Assembly (NCBI RefSeq): GCF_040412425.1
Contig: NC_089756.1
Span: 5,588,998 to 5,652,997, forward strand
Reading direction: 5' to 3'
Length of the DNA: 64,000 bases
From: Macrobrachium rosenbergii
Lineage: Eukaryota > Arthropoda > Malacostraca > Decapoda > Palaemonidae
Shown: piece by piece, positions 9,061 through 23,000 of the stretch
How positions within the stretch are numbered: the first letter of the stretch is position 1
Layout of the letters: each line of letters starts with the position of its first letter
Notes under the pieces: model-generated
What the model saw: the letters and a program-made list of their open reading frames with translations, nothing else
Database searches by the model: none
What the model was told of the DNA's origin: nothing
Program-made: the position numbers and the translations under genes

Positions 9061-11690
9061 TGTTCTTCATATGTTTCACATTTTACATCCTTTTGAAGTA
9101 CTATATATCAACTGAACAGACCTTTGGGACAAACTTTAGCAAGAGAGACACATCAATACTTGACTGTCCATGGAGCTTGGAAAGACATGTCTGATGTTTG
9201 AGAGACAAAGAATCACTACTAGTCAGTACATAGGATGTAAGAATGGTTCACTATATCAGAGACAAAAGATTTTAGAAATCTAGTCATATGTAAATCTTTT
9301 CTGTCAAAAAATCAGAGGCCTCTTCCTTTATTTCTGTCATAATTTCTGGAGAGCACTGCAAAGCCTAGTTCTAACTTCTGGCTTTTTGAGTGAATGAAAT
9401 TTGCTCCACTACAAACCCTGTCACTCACATGTAGCCTAAATTCATGGTCCTGAATGTCCCAGACACTACAGTCTTTTCTAATGGACAGAAGAAAAGTGGC
9501 AGTAGCTCCAAGTGTGCTCTGAATGGGATTTCCACAGGAAATTATTACTTAGTATATATTTTTCAGGGAACCTTTATGCAGTTTATTTTTGTTTATAGCC
9601 CTAGCAGTTTACTCTTCAGTTGTTGTTCTTAATACAGTATCATATTGCATTGATGTCTAACACTGGAAAGCCGTTAAGTAGTTAAAATATGAATGTTAGT
9701 AATAGATTGTTTTATTGGTGCTATACATTTTCATTTATTTATAACAGATATTTGTGAAGTATGAAATTTTATTTTCTTATGAAAGTATTTATGTTGGCTG
9801 TTTTGTTACAGTCTTCTGCAGGACTTTCTGTACACAATGTATACTTTTGTGATGTTATGAAAACTAGTTTCGTGCCTCTACATTTTTGTATCCCATCTCT
9901 AACAATTTACTAGTAAATTTACTATGTTATGAAACTTTGTTTTAATAGTTCATTATAATTTTTGTAATTTATGCAGTATTGATGTTACCAAAAATTTTTC
10001 AGTTGTGCTCAGAGTTGCGAAATTTTTTGTGTAAAACATTTTCTTGTATTATACCTTAAAAGTGTTTTCACAGAAATTTTTGCTGCTATGAATATTGGCA
10101 TGTCAGATCAGCAGTTTTTACGGATATCAAACTAGTAAGACTGAACATTTTATCATTTTTGCCAGGGTTATTGGTTTCCCAAACGAATTACTTTTCTATG
10201 TCAGGATTGTTCCCAAGCTAGTGGAATCTAGTACGAGTTCCTTTGCTGCTAGCGAGGTTGGGTCTTCCATAATTTCTTAATCTGTTGCAGTTAATGCTAG
10301 CCATCTGATTATTGAAGGGGCTGAGGTTCCTGTTGTCATATGTTTTTCTGCCCTCTTCAGTGCCTTTGCGGTGTACTGTATTGGCTTTAGTTCGTCTTTC
10401 CCTGATGCCTACTTCAGATTAAGGCAGCATTGATTGGAGGGAAAGCACAACTTTTTCACAGCCCTTTTGAGAGGAGCTGCTTTTCTTGTTAACGTGTCTT
10501 TGCACTGCACTCCTTCACTATACTGGCATCAATCCTGCTCATGTGGTGGACAGTGAACACACTTTGCTTGGTTCTAACGCTGCAGGAAGTAATTGCATGT
10601 TGAAGTTTTTTGCGTGGAGAAGGAAGTCAGTGCCTTTTGTATTTTGTCTGACAATTATGTATCACTGTCTATTTATGTACAGGCTTTTGTCTGCTGAAAT
10701 TTCATTGTGACTTTTTGTGCTTTCCAGATGCACATTCATCCAAGCCACATATGCATTCTTTCTTCCTGCTACCAGTTCAGTTGCTTTCTTCCTTGCTCAA
10801 GATCCTAGTCAGCCAGCACTAACTACATTTCCAGTGCCAGACAGTTGCCGTCATCTTTGAGCAGCAGCTATGTAGGCATCCACATCACTGGTACCCTTCT
10901 TCCACTAATACTCATGCCAGGACCCTGCATTACGTTGCATCATCTTCAGGCATGGTAAGGAAACCTCGCCTTGTGTTGGTTTACGTCTGTTTATAGCAAG
11001 AACAATTGCACCAGCAGGCACAAAAGTACAGTGGCAGGTGTAGCAAGAACAGTAGCAGTTTCAGGATAACAATAGTTTTTGCAGTTTCAGTAACCTCATA
11101 TGTAAGTCGGTGTAGCGGCACACCTCATCTCTGTCATGTGTCTGTGCTTGATATGGCTCTGTTGGCTCCATCGTGGTGTTTCAAGCACTTGCTCTTGCTA
11201 CTTCTCAGCATGTCCTTGCTGTCAGTATCTGGACTTTTTCCTTTAGATACTGAGGTTTAGCATAACAGCAGCAGATTCCACTTGAGTTTGGTCGTCCTTA
11301 GTGATTCATCAGGTAGAAGTTTTATGTTTTCTAGGCTGATTGACAGGAGTGATTAGTGTGAATTAATTCATTGCTGTTGTGAAGGCAAAGAGTGAAGAAG
11401 AGGGTCTTTGCAATGAGGTACTGTTCGACGATTCCACTGCAACCAGAGAGGCCATTAAGAAAAATGCTGGTGATATTTTTTTTTATCCTGCTCAGACTGC
11501 AGTAACAGATCCCTCCCAGAAAGTATACCAGCCAACTCAGTCTTGTATTTAAGGACCAGGTCTACAAAGGACACCAGGAACACCTGCAAAATAACTGCAT
11601 TTGTAGTTGTTGTGGGATGTCATTAGGTGGTTCATGAGAAATAGTCCTGTTGATAATACTATATATAAAATAGGATGCCTCACATTAAAA
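9061..11690. other. Unclassified intergenic stretch, weakly coding-like on the plus strand
   Basis: No gene can be named. One plus frame is open at 10,095-10,280 and stays readable, with only two further stops, to about 10,550. Another is open at 11,006-11,260. Base composition is less AT-rich than the 3' UTR to the right. It may hold a heavily degraded mobile element or pseudogene. It lies beyond the poly(A) signals of the receptor gene, so it is probably downstream intergenic DNA. Confidence 0.4.
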
Positions 11691-11731
11691 TACTGAGAGG
11701 TTGCAAAAGTTATGATTATCTTTCACAATAA

Positions 11732-11737
11732 TTTATT
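11732..11737 (-). promoter_or_regulatory. Candidate poly(A) signal AATAAA for the latrophilin gene
   Basis: It reads AATAAA on the minus strand, about 2.5 kb after the receptor stop codon. A second signal lies about 28 bp upstream in transcript order. Beyond it, in transcript direction, the sequence changes character at about 11.65 kb. Confidence 0.45.
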
Positions 11738-11759
11738 TGATATCAATTTGGCGATAGAT

Positions 11760-11765
11760 TTTATT
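11760..11765 (-). promoter_or_regulatory. Candidate poly(A) signal AATAAA (upstream of the pair)
   Basis: It reads AATAAA on the minus strand within an AT-rich, gene-free stretch. Several weaker copies lie further upstream (for example near 11,946), so alternative 3' ends are possible. Confidence 0.45.
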
Positions 11766-14211
11766 TAATACATGTATCACAGTTTACATACAAAATATTA
11801 CAAAACAGAGCAGTTTCTATACAATGACTACACATAAGAGAGAGGCACAGAAAAGTTGGGAGGTTTTTAGATTTACCATTTTGTAATCCAGAGCTGCTGC
11901 CTTCCTGGCTATGGCTCTATAATATTATTAACATATGTAACAAACAAAATTTATTGGAGAGAACATGGCAAGTTATATATCTGTAAAACAAAATGTATCT
12001 TAAGGTATTGTCACACATCAAGCTGGCAGGTTTCATGTGAATATAAGAAGGGGGTCTCTGAAATATAAATGTAACTATAAATAAGTGAGCATGCTTAGAA
12101 AATTTAATGAAAAATAAATAGTAAAATTTCACCAATTTTAAAATTAAGTTCCTTCTTCCTTCTAAAACAATAAATTCTCACAGTTTCTAAGGTACCCAGA
12201 TGCACTGCTCAATTCTCAATGTAAAAATGGAACAGGCAAGTGCAATAAATTAATTTTAAAGATGGGACAAACTTTTTTTTTTTTTATACTATATAAAATG
12301 ATTAACTTGCTTTAAAGGTTAAGGGTGACAAATTCTTTTCTTATTTCTTGAAACAAACTAGACCGATAAAACAACTTTGGTAAAATTGTAGTGATGCCAC
12401 AATATTGTTATTTCTAACAATATCTAACAAGAGATAAAAAAACAAACAGTTGAAGTATAAGAAGTACTTTTGTACAAAACTAACTCAGCCCTGGCAAAAA
12501 ATAAAAACCAAATTTTCCAAACTACTGTACATTAGACTTCAAACTATACTTATTGGTCCCATGTTTAGGTGAAGACCCATCTACTGTAAGCAAGTAGCAC
12601 TTCCAGTTTGGATGCCTCAACTCAAACTTAAATTGATGCTATTTATTCAGTCAGAAAACATAACCTTTCGGGGAAGTGCCTTGTAAATACTTAATGTGTA
12701 TAGTGTGAGCAGCAGTTAAAATTGCAGTTAAGTTTCTGTTGTTTAAAAATTATGTAATTATGTGTTAGCAAAGCACTGTACAGTTAAATTTCAGGAATTA
12801 AGCTGAAGCAATAACCAAAATAATTTCCCTGATGCTGGTCACAAGTAATTTTCTGTCATTGCTGATACCTGAATGTTTTTTTAGATTTTCTCTGATGAAT
12901 CTAGTATAATCAATGAATTGTATTGCATGGCTAAGAACAATATATGTATGACAAGACTATACCAAGTTCTCTCTTTAAATTATTCACCAACAAAAACTGA
13001 AAACTATAATCTCCGTCACTGAGGAATTATACTTTTTCTAATGTATTGTAAGATACTGCAGAAATACAATGGCACATGCTTTTAACATGTTAATATTTCT
13101 TGTAATAAATTTCATTTAAAATCTTATTAAAATCAAATTATTTACCTGAAGTCAAAACAGCCTAGATTAATAGATTAGAAATATTAAAACCTCTAAGAAA
13201 GAATATGAAGCACAAATAAGAGTGAAGCATTATATGTAATCCTGAACAGGGATTGTAATCTTGACAGATCCTTTGGAATGATGATGACGGATCACGCAGC
13301 AAACAGAAGTTTCAAGAACAATCACAAGGATCAAATCACTACCAATAAAACATTTCCCTTTGATAATCCTCATATCACAAGAAAACGCAGTCTAAGTTAG
13401 AAGAAAAAAATCATGGAAAGTATCGTATGAGCTATTATCTGAACTAGGATGAGTTAATTGAAACTTTTCATTAACAAAGCAGAAATTAGCAAAACAAAGT
13501 CTAAATATGTTCGGCCACATCTGTAGTATAAATGTATCTATAGATACTGTATTGCTTGAAGAAATATTTCTTAGACTTGTTCCAGTAGTCACTACTTGGA
13601 AAAAAAAGGGTCAAAATTTGTCCTTACTGTGCCTATCTATAATTTTGTTTCAATTGTGCAATTTTAAGTTTACCACTTCATCCTCTGCCATTTGAGAGTT
13701 TGTTAGCAGATTCTGAAATACTTGAGTTTTTCAAAGTAAAATATTCAACACTCAGTTGTATGCTGTATAGCATCCACAATTTTTCATGTAGATTACACTC
13801 CACACACTGCATTGTGCTATTTTGGACATTTCAGCTTTATTTTGCAAAAATACACACTTCAATCACATAACCACTGAAGTGTCTCGTCATTCTGAAAGGC
13901 AGGAGGAGAGGAACCACAATTTTCGAGTTTCTTTATAGTTGCAATCCTCCTACAGAGGGCCTGACTAGGACAATGGTAAGTGGTTCTCCTCAATCAATTA
14001 TAACATGTGACTATGGCAATTGACTTGCTTTTCGTCAGTTAAGAGGACAGTGCTCCATGTCAAGTCTTTTTCTAAATGCAAATTACCCTATCATAATGAT
14101 TATCTTGAGTACAGTTGTCACTTGCACACCTACATTCATGAAGCATAAAGGCCTTTAATGGGTTTAAAGCACTATACACATATGTACAAAAACACTAACT
14201 GTACAGAGGCC

Positions 14212-15348
14212 CTAGCAGTGGCTATAGGTGGGAGGGGGTGGATGCCGCTCTGCCTGAACTCCAGCGGAATTTTCATGTATAGGAGCTAATGGAGGCTTGA
14301 GTTTACATACCACTTGCTCCCCACTCAAAACAGCTACAGTCATTTCGCCTAACTGTTGCAGTTGCTGGAGATCACGGTGCCTCTGAGCTGCTTCCCAGTT
14401 TCTCAAGTTAGGTTCACTAAGAGGATGAACAACAGGGAGAGTATGCCCTCCTCCTAATGCTGCTAGCATAGCCTGATTGTACTCTACTATCTGCCTACCA
14501 CCATCTAACATATGATGCATACTATTTGCACTGTGAGATCCATTGTCAATATACTGTTGTGAGGCAATGTGACCATTCCCATGTGGTAGAGCGTGGGCTG
14601 AAGTTACTGCAGCATGTGTCATAGGCAAAATATGGCCCGGACTAACAACAGTATGATCTAATTGGGGGCCTATCCGGCTGCCCGGAAGTGTACGGCTGTG
14701 CTGGTCTTCAATGCTGTCTTGGTGACGTACACGTGCCTTGAAGCGGGGATCATAGTGTGTTAACTGATGATGATGAGGGGCCGTAGAATGATGATGCTCT
14801 GACAAAGTGTATGGTAAAAGAGGTCGATGGTCACCGTAACTACGAGATGACTGGCGAGATATGTCTGAACTGTGTCGCCTTCCATCTTCATCGCTCAAAT
14901 CACTCATCTGCAAATCAGATCTAACTTCACGTTCAATTTCCTCGTAAACTGGATCAGTGCCACTTTCTATATTCGACTGTCGACCTGCTTGTGTACCATC
15001 AGGTATTTCAGTGTATGTGTGATTCCAAGGAGAGTGTGTGCGATGGCCTCTACCAATGACACTGTTGCCTGCCGGAACTCGCAAAGTTGGAGTCCCCTCA
15101 GCCAAGCGATAGTCTGGCAACAATGCTTCTGGTCCTGGAGTAGCCTGTTCATGAACTACACTTGCCGCAGCAACAGCTCCATTGTTGGCAGTGAATGGAT
15201 TAACGAGATGGTCTGGTGTTAGGTGAGGTGCAACACTGTTATTAAGGTGGAGAGCAGCTAGTTTTGCAGCAGAACCAGTGCGTGGTGAATCTTCTTGTTC
15301 GGAACCCCCATGGCCACTATCACGTCCACTAGATTTGAAGGAGTACTT
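14212..15348 (-). CDS. Cirl: Latrophilin/CIRL last coding exon: distal cytoplasmic tail and stop
   Basis: This is an open frame of 378 codons plus stop, entered in phase 0 after a strong acceptor (TTTCTTCCAG at 15,349-15,358 on the minus strand). It starts KYSFKSSGRDSGHGGSEQ. It is cytoplasmic tail: low-complexity His/Ser-rich stretches, a DPVYEEIEREV motif (a similar VYEEI motif occurs in the fly Cirl tail, from memory), an acidic SDLSDEDGRR segment, and a more ordered end with SEPNLRNWEAAQRHRDLQQL and VAVLSGEQVVCKLKPPLAP. The C-terminus is PTYSHC, which is not the class I PDZ ligand of vertebrate latrophilins. The frame joins exactly in phase with the preceding exon at 16,779-17,042. Tail domains are poorly conserved in this family, so the assignment rests on linkage, phase and the VYEEI motif. 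Confidence 0.85.
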   Translation of the reverse strand, partial: KYSFKSSGRDSGHGGSEQEDSPRTGSAAKLAALHLNNSVAPHLTPDHLVNPFTANNGAVAAASVVHEQATPGPEALLPDYRLAEGTPTLRVPAGNSVIGRGHRTHSPWNHTYTEIPDGTQAGRQSNIESGTDPVYEEIEREVRSDLQMSDLSDEDGRRHSSDISRQSSRSYGDHRPLLPYTLSEHHHSTAPHHHQLTHYDPRFKARVRHQDSIEDQHSRTLPGSRIGPQLDHTVVSPGHILPMTHAAVTSAHALPHGNGHIASQQYIDNGSHSANSMHHMLDGGRQIVEYNQAMLAALGGGHTLPVVHPLSEPNLRNWEAAQRHRDLQQLQQLGEMTVAVLSGEQVVCKLKPPLAPIHENSAGVQAERHPPPPTYSHC

Positions 15349-16778
15349 CTGGAAGAAATTCGCAATTTTGTTATTTTGAAAATATGAATATTTTTAACAA
15401 ACAATTTGAAGCATTCTTTACTTTATAATTTCTTGTTCAATCATCAGCAGCACCAATAAAAATTTAATACTGTAACTATAAAAGCCTTGTTTTACAAATA
15501 CTGTATTTGACTTTTCAAAACATATAACAAAGTACTGTCTTCACATATAAGCTGCGAACAAAGTTTTCTTTAAACAACTTTGAAATGTTGGACAGTGGTA
15601 TAGGGAAGGAGTGCAGATAGTGGGAAATCAAGGGTTTTCAGGCAACAACAATTAAAAGCGTGTGTATCTGGATGAGTATACAGCTTTGTTAAATGAAGAA
15701 CATTATAGCACGGAAGAACAACTGGGCAAGTCCAGTACTCCTCAAAAATCTAAATTAATAATTTTTTCAATAGAAAACAGAAAAGTTTTGATACAAAATA
15801 ACCCTACACAAAACTAGCAGGGCAGGGTTAGACTTCCCAAGGAAGATCACTTGCCACTGTCATGTTCCTACTGTTATCATATACCTAACTCGAAATTTAC
15901 CTTGACCTCTACTGCCTATAAGAAAGATTTATGAAAAAGCATCATTGTCAGGTAACAATGAACACTGGTTTTTCTTCAAAAGCTGAAATAAACTTGGAAA
16001 ATTGATGAGAAAAATAAACAATTTCCCGAGAAGAAATGCATTTCCATGGTAATATATATTAGTGGTTATTAGTTACTGTCAATGCCATGCAGGTAGCCAA
16101 GAGTTGGTTAATAAAAATCAGAAGAGGTTAAACCCTTAGATCCAAATGTATGAGAGGATGATCACCTTTCAAGTTCTTAAAACCTGAACCTTCTAACTAG
16201 CAAAATTCACTTTCTGTGAGACCTTGCAATTCATGACATTTTCATAATTTACATACTATACAGGTTGACAGAAATTACAATACATGTGTGCATTTCAACT
16301 GTTAATGTCTTTGCTAACTACACTGCTGCAAATGCCAAAACATTACAGACATTTGATGGATTAACTTACAAAAAAGTAATTATACAGTACATATCCTGAA
16401 ACCTACGCACTCAAAGTCTATGTACACTAAACTGCTGATGGCAAAAATAGATAACAATAAGAACCAAATGCCCACATGAAAAACAAGCCCTCTGCTGCAG
16501 AACTGTATAAAACCTGTACTTATTAACTAACTTCACAAAGGAGCACAAACTTCATCTGTTGCTCCTTACTACACTCTCACTCATACCTCCCTTATTTTTT
16601 GGCACTGGTAAAAATAATGTTGAATGTATTCAAGTTTAGTGCTGAATCCATCAAAATCAATTATGGAATGATCAATTTAAGTACATAATTGAGTGCTAAG
16701 AACAAAATTTGCTGTCCCTTGCTTTGATGTGGTTTGATGGACATTTACAGCTGGAGTGTGTACGCATTACACCCTCAC
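15349..16778 (-). other. Intron between the last two tail exons
   Basis: An AT-rich intron of about 1.43 kb, phase 0, with donor GAG|GTGAGG and acceptor TTTCTTCCAG. I see no repeat or gene in it. Confidence 0.8.
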
Positions 16779-17042
16779 CTCATCATCATGGTCGTGAGCT
16801 GTTACAGTGCGGGTGTGAAGGGTGTGGTGAAGATGACGGGCAGACCGTCCGCTGCTGTTCCTCTGAGGAGTTCGGGAGAGGGAGCCCCGTGACATGGATG
16901 CTCTTGAGAGGGATCCCCCCCTGACAGGTGTCGTTGTAGGTGGAGGCTGGGGCTGACTCATGGTTCCCGCTTGTGAAGATGATGTGTTGCTGCCCTTGCT
17001 TCCCCCCCGGGTCCAACGTCCGGATGTCAGGTGGGGCACCAG
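16779..17042 (-). CDS. Cirl: Latrophilin/CIRL penultimate coding exon: Ser/Arg-rich cytoplasmic tail
   Basis: This is an 88-codon exon bounded by an acceptor (CATTATCAG, minus strand) and donor GAG|GTGAGG, with phase 0 at both ends. In this frame it reads a Ser-rich SKGSNTSSSQAG stretch, QPQPPPTTTP, a repeated SLSRASMSRGSLSRTPQR motif, HLHHTLHTRTVTAHDHDDE, and joins the last exon without a stop. The SxSR repeats look like basic phosphosites, but that is inference. Entering the exon in phase 1 (as a direct splice from the 23.6-24.6 kb exon would do) shifts it into a second open frame ending at a TGA at 16,786-16,788. The exon could therefore serve two alternative C-termini. It is locally GC-rich against an AT-rich background, supporting it as an exon. 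Confidence 0.75.
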
Positions 17043-20000
17043 CTGATAATGTCAACCAACCATAAAGTACCAGTCAGTTTCTAACCAAAAGTCAAAATGA
17101 ACATTTTGCAAAGTATTCACCCAATTTTTTCAACAAAACTGAAATTTAAACTGAAGTGATTCATCAGTAATTTACAACAGGTTTTAAGAAACCATACAAG
17201 CTGAATACTACTGGTAATAACACACTAAGGACCACAGGGTAATGATATGGTAAGGATTCAGGATGTGGTGTGAATTAGGATTAAAGCCAACCATCACCTA
17301 CGTATTTAGTACCAAAGCCATTTCCATATTAAACTTAAATTAGTGACCTACAAAACACCTGACCAACGGGATTACAATTCTCTTGATAATGAACATACTA
17401 CTTCAAGTCTCAAGTTCATACACCACACAATTGACAAAACTGTCATATTAACTTGGAAGCAAGCTTTCTTCTTTTGGCATCACTAAAATTCAAGGGACGA
17501 TTTCTTTAGCCTTTGTGATTATTTGAGAAGTACACAATTCAAAATTTGCTGCAAAAGAAAAAAAAATGTTCATGGTAATTTATTTATAGTTTGCCTTACA
17601 AAGTATATACAGTGTATATATATATATGTATGTATATATATACACACTGTACAGTATATATAAAAGTTTGCTACATTATAAAATTTCACGATACTTTGAA
17701 CAAGATTCTGAGTACAGTATTAAGGTCAAACAAGTAGAAGATTTCATTCTCAGCATACTGTTACATATACGTTTACGGATGAAGGATAGTCCTTACTTTT
17801 GTCAAAAAGTAAGGACTTTAGTGTATGCACCTATTTTGTTATGATTTTTAATTTTCATTATTTTATTTGTGTTCTTTAGTGATGAACAGGGTTATTCTGT
17901 TCCACATTCTTTTACAAATCTCATCATTTTGAGCAGAATGTTGCCTGGTATTTGCAATAAAAAGTTACAAACCAAATCGCTGATAAAAACATGATATAAT
18001 CTGGTTTTGGTGAAAACAAAAAGATATAAAAATTAAAGAGTAGCTTCTAAAAGGGGTCTGTCCACAGAGTTCTTGGATGGCAAATCTGCATGAAGGTATA
18101 AACTCTATGGATAAGGATATACAGCACAGTATTATGTGACACCAAAAGATACAAATAAATTTGTGTCTGCTAAACGTGTTCACCTTTCATTTTGAAGGCT
18201 TTTCCAAAAGTAGAGCATGGTACTCCTCTACAGAAGTGGAAAGAATCTTGAAAATTTTTGGCTGGAATTTGAAATATAAAGAATAATCCTTTAATTAAAA
18301 TCACTTTAGAAAGATAACTAAAAAACTTTTGATTAGACATTTTCAAAACCTGTACCTATAATACACATTACATGGCTAAAAATCTAAAAGCTTCCTTGCA
18401 AGAACAACAGAAATGTGCACAATCATATGTACTATTATACCAAATTTCGATGATATTTTAAAAATATAAACTTAGTCTCTTGGAGAAAGGGACATGAATA
18501 CACCAAGTGGCTGAATGACAATATTTTGAAATGCCAAATTCACCTGTTGTATAATAAAGGTAGTTTCTTTTATTTTATTTTCTTTAAAATAGCTTGAGAT
18601 TTTCCCTCACGATCCACGGGTGAACTTAACATTTTGAGTGGTGGAAATCTTCCACTGACAATTTCTCATGACCACTCTTAGATCATTATGTGAACAGCCA
18701 TGTCTTTCTGGTCTTGCAGAGGTTTTCTAGGTAAAATATTTCTTCAAGGGTTACAAAATATGACCCAAAAGAATCTCAGAAATGAAGAGGACTTTACTGT
18801 ACGTCTCGTAATTTATGAAGAGATTTGCGTTTTGCAAATTTGCAGTTTCAGTCAAGATGTCTAATGTGTAGTACGAATAATGAGCGTCAAACTGTTGCAA
18901 GTTCGGTTACAACTTCCTTCTTATTAAGCATCCTTTAACTGGTTACCATTACTTATAAAGCACTTGTAAAAAATCAAGTGTACAACCATGAATTACAAGA
19001 TACATACATGACCTACATTGTTATTCATCAATGAAAAGTGTATATTTATTATTTCTAACATCTTATACTCATGTACTGTACATGACACAGACCCTAAAAT
19101 AGCAAGTAACTGAAGGTGAAATGATCACTTTACAAAATCTACTATCAATAAATATATACTGTAAGTTCTGTTACCAGTGCACATATCTCTTCTCAATCAG
19201 CTGATCAGCATTTGGGGTAGAAATTAAGAATGATGAAAAACAAAATATTCTTACACTGCAATAAAAGCGCAGCATAAATAACAGTGTAATGTTTGTGAAA
19301 CTGCTTACTTTAATGACAATATTTACGAAATTTAACATTTTAAATACTGAAATTATGTATTTAGCAACTAGTGACATATATAAATATTTCTGAAAGGAAC
19401 CACAGTCAAAGGTAGTGAGACATAGCAGCATTCACAAACTTGGTATGTGAGTTGTGCATGTTAAGAAAGTTTAAGCTAAATTAAAGTACTGCACAGTATT
19501 AACCAGCACAAGAGGACTGAGTCTTGAATCATTCTCTGATTGAGTGATGTCATTATCATCATTAATTCAAGTAGTAATGAAATAAAACCTGAGCACTGTC
19601 CTATGTGCATTCAATATGAATATATAACACAGTAAACACAGCTGCAAAATTATATTATAGAATTCCTCCTAATGCTGTTAGATTACAATATTGTACAACC
19701 ACAAGTCACAACCAAATCCAACTGCCACCTAACTAAAATTGACCAGCTGATCAAAGTGACAATTTGTACTTTAAATTATGATAAAGTACAGTACTGTATA
19801 AAAATTACTTGACTGCTTTCATTGCAAACTACCCATAAATTAAGCAATCCATGTGGCACAAAAAATATAATAGTCTCAAACACAAAACCAAATGTTTATG
19901 TTAACAGTATTTTCTAAATGGCTAACCATTTACAGAAAAATGTACATTTGTCTTCTGCTTCTATTAACCTTCATTAACCTAAGATTTAATAACTGAGTGC

Positions 20001-23000
20001 AATCAAAGTAAATGTGCACAAACAAACTTCAAATCTTCATAAATCAAAGCAACGTTTCTGTCTTACAATGAGATTCACCAAAATATTCACTTTTTCTTAC
20101 ACCAAGAGATATGAAATAAAAATGAATCCAAACGATAAAGTATAAATTATAATCATATTTGTTTTCTTTCCTCCCATGTAACATACCTTAGATGTCATAA
20201 GAAGGACAAACCCAGTGTCAAAATGTGTAATTTGCTTTCACTTCATAAAATATCCAAAATTTTGTTACTTTTAAAAAAATATGAGGATAAATGAGCAGAT
20301 TAACCAGATATGATTCCCAGCTGAAATAGAAGCTTTGGCAAACTAAATGCAAATTGTGTAAGCTTAGAAAAAGGGCAACAGTATTTTTATAAAAAATAAT
20401 AAACTTACTATATTTTGCAAAGGGGAACAAAGATAAGAAAGCACAATAGATTTCAGAGGTAGCAAAGGGGTAAAAGTGTCAAACTGTTCTGAATACAGGT
20501 GGACCTGGACTCTGCAGCAGGTTGTCGGTTAAGGCAATTACGAGCACTCGCCTTCACGCTACCTGTAACAATTTTGTCAACAACTTAAAATGAGAAGACC
20601 GTTCAGTAAATGATAAAAGACATAGGAAAGAATGCCTGTGGAAAACCAGGTGAATAAAAAAGTATAGACTATATCTTTTACATACACCAAGCTTACAGGT
20701 ACACAAAACAAGGGTACTGTAAACATATGAACATTTGAAGACTTGAAGTTAAGCCCCGGGAAGTGGCATAAGACCCTTGTTGAGCTCACTTTACTATCCC
20801 ATGTTTTCTCAGTAGATTATCTTCGTCATACAATCAGAAAAGAGATATGAATGTAACAGTAAAAGCACAAACAATGATGGCCGCAAAACCAAAAAAAGCT
20901 TTCATTATTTAACTGCAAACTGATTGATGTACTTGAGCTACAAGGTGGAAATCCTTTATGAGGCAAATTTCTTGACCGAGCCTTTGGTTATGTATAAAGT
21001 CACACCACAGTCTAGCCTACAGTACAAGGAAATATTCAAGACATTGCACAACCGAGCAATTTCACATATTGTTTAGCCTGTGTTAACCTGTACTTTAAAT
21101 TAATTAGTTATTTTAAGAGGTCTGCAAAATCCACCAATTCTGAAAAGGCAGTAAAGCAGACATAATAATAATAATCATCATCATCTTGTAAGTTGATATC
21201 TTCTGCAAGAAGTTGACAAAATTATGACCACTTTTATGTACCCTTTGTAGACACTGTAATCACTTTTTTAATAATAATTTTACTAATAAGTTTTTTATAA
21301 TAATACTTTTGCCCTTTTGGTCTTACACTTAAATCTACTATTGAGCTCAATTTTTATTGTATACAGTATTGTTCTTACTCTTTTGTATCTTCATTTTCTT
21401 AAACTATAAACTATAAAGTTTTTATGTTACTAAAATATAAAATGTATTTACCAGTAAACTGTGCAACTGCTAAATTAAAAACATATAGTCATTCATGGTA
21501 TAACAAATTTTGGGCCTAGTTTGTATCTCTGATCCAATATGGTCCAGCCCCATAATAAAGTTTGATGTTCCATGACTTACAACTGAGTTAGGTTCCAGAC
21601 CAAAAGACAAATCAGAATGGACAAGTTGGGGAACTGCTTGTTATATGCAATGGCTATTATTTACACATTTTTCATACAGTACTAGGAGACTTAAAAAATT
21701 TGTTTCATGGCTATTTGTCTCCATCTATCTAATATGCTTTAGAACTTTTATTGTGACTCATCTGGGAAAAAGCTTACCTTTTACATTTTTTGCTTTTATT
21801 TCTTGAAAATCTGAGCACTCAACTTTGCCCTACAGAATTTGCTTTTGCTTTACAAGATGAGCATAACTGTGCAAAATGTTGTTAAATAATTATCACACCT
21901 GAAAGCTCCACAAAAGGGAGTAGAAACCCCACATTCCCTTTAAGATTTTAAAACTTGTGAATGGTTAAAATGGCATGAAAAACTGTTAAAAAATTAAACT
22001 GTGAAAACTTATATACATTAGAGATACACAGTATATACAAAAACTTTCATCACAGCTCACATATGCATTCCTAATGAAACTATCCACTACTGAAGTACAA
22101 AATCCTGAGGTACTGTGTTTTTTTCAAGTAAAGTAACATGGAGGAAATGCAAGGGAAAGGAGAGATATCAAAGGTAATAAGGAAAGAATACAGAAAATGA
22201 AAATGAAACGTGAGAAACACAATCAGTTGCGGTTGCTGGTAATAGTTTTATATTATGTGTACCTTATAAGTAAGTCTGCATACACAGCACATTAATAATT
22301 AACTGTCCTTCCTAATTAATGTTAAATACCCTTATTCTAATTATCTGACTTCCTTATCTTGTGAAAATATTGTGATGAATGTTGGACATGGTTTCATCAT
22401 TCACAATCTAGGCATTCTTACCCATACCTAATTAAATGGTCAAGAAATGTGATTGAAAGCACTTTTATACTACAACGTGGTCAGACTTCTGTTTTTACAT
22501 TTTTTTTTTATATTTTCCATCTTTTTTTCACAATAAATTTCCTGTTCTGTATCAGTATTAAATTTTTAATATTTTCAGTAAAAACATTTAAATATTTATC
22601 AAATGGCGAGTCCTTTCTGTTATTCCTTATAGTCAATTTTTTTTGCAATATACATATTTATGGCAACAAATCACTCAATTCACATTTATGTACACAAATA
22701 AACATATTTCAACCCTGTGTGGATATTTCAGTCGCCTCTGTTCCCTAATCTTCTTGCTGATAAAATTAAATTTTCATTGGTAAACAGTACAGAAATTAAA
22801 GGAAATTACAAAAACTATTGCTGCTGTTTAAGAGGAAAATAACTTTTACTGGACCTGCCAAGTCTAGGTTTAATTTCCTAGTCTCTTGTTTCATGCATAT
22901 TCTCCAATAGCTTTGGTCATACTATGTCAGTCCCATGCAAATTATTTCTTGGACCCATCACCTGTTTATTTTACCTTTGAAAATAAAACGTTGATTTTTA

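Larger units (their letters stand above)
11710..14211 (-). other. Probable long 3' UTR of the latrophilin gene
   Basis: This AT-rich sequence runs without splice-consistent open frames from the stop codon in the last exon to two AATAAA signals near 11.73-11.77 kb. It holds no repeats of the kinds seen elsewhere in the window, which fits transcribed, constrained sequence. The extent is inferred from the signals only; RNA reads would be needed to fix the end. Confidence 0.5.

Noticed and set aside
20500..20575. GC-richer island with an acceptor-like TTGTTACAG and open sequence, considered as the missing tail exon
   Set aside because: No donor gives the required phase 0 exit, and the available GT sites (CAG|GTCCAC) are poor; the 23,361-23,440 candidate fits better.
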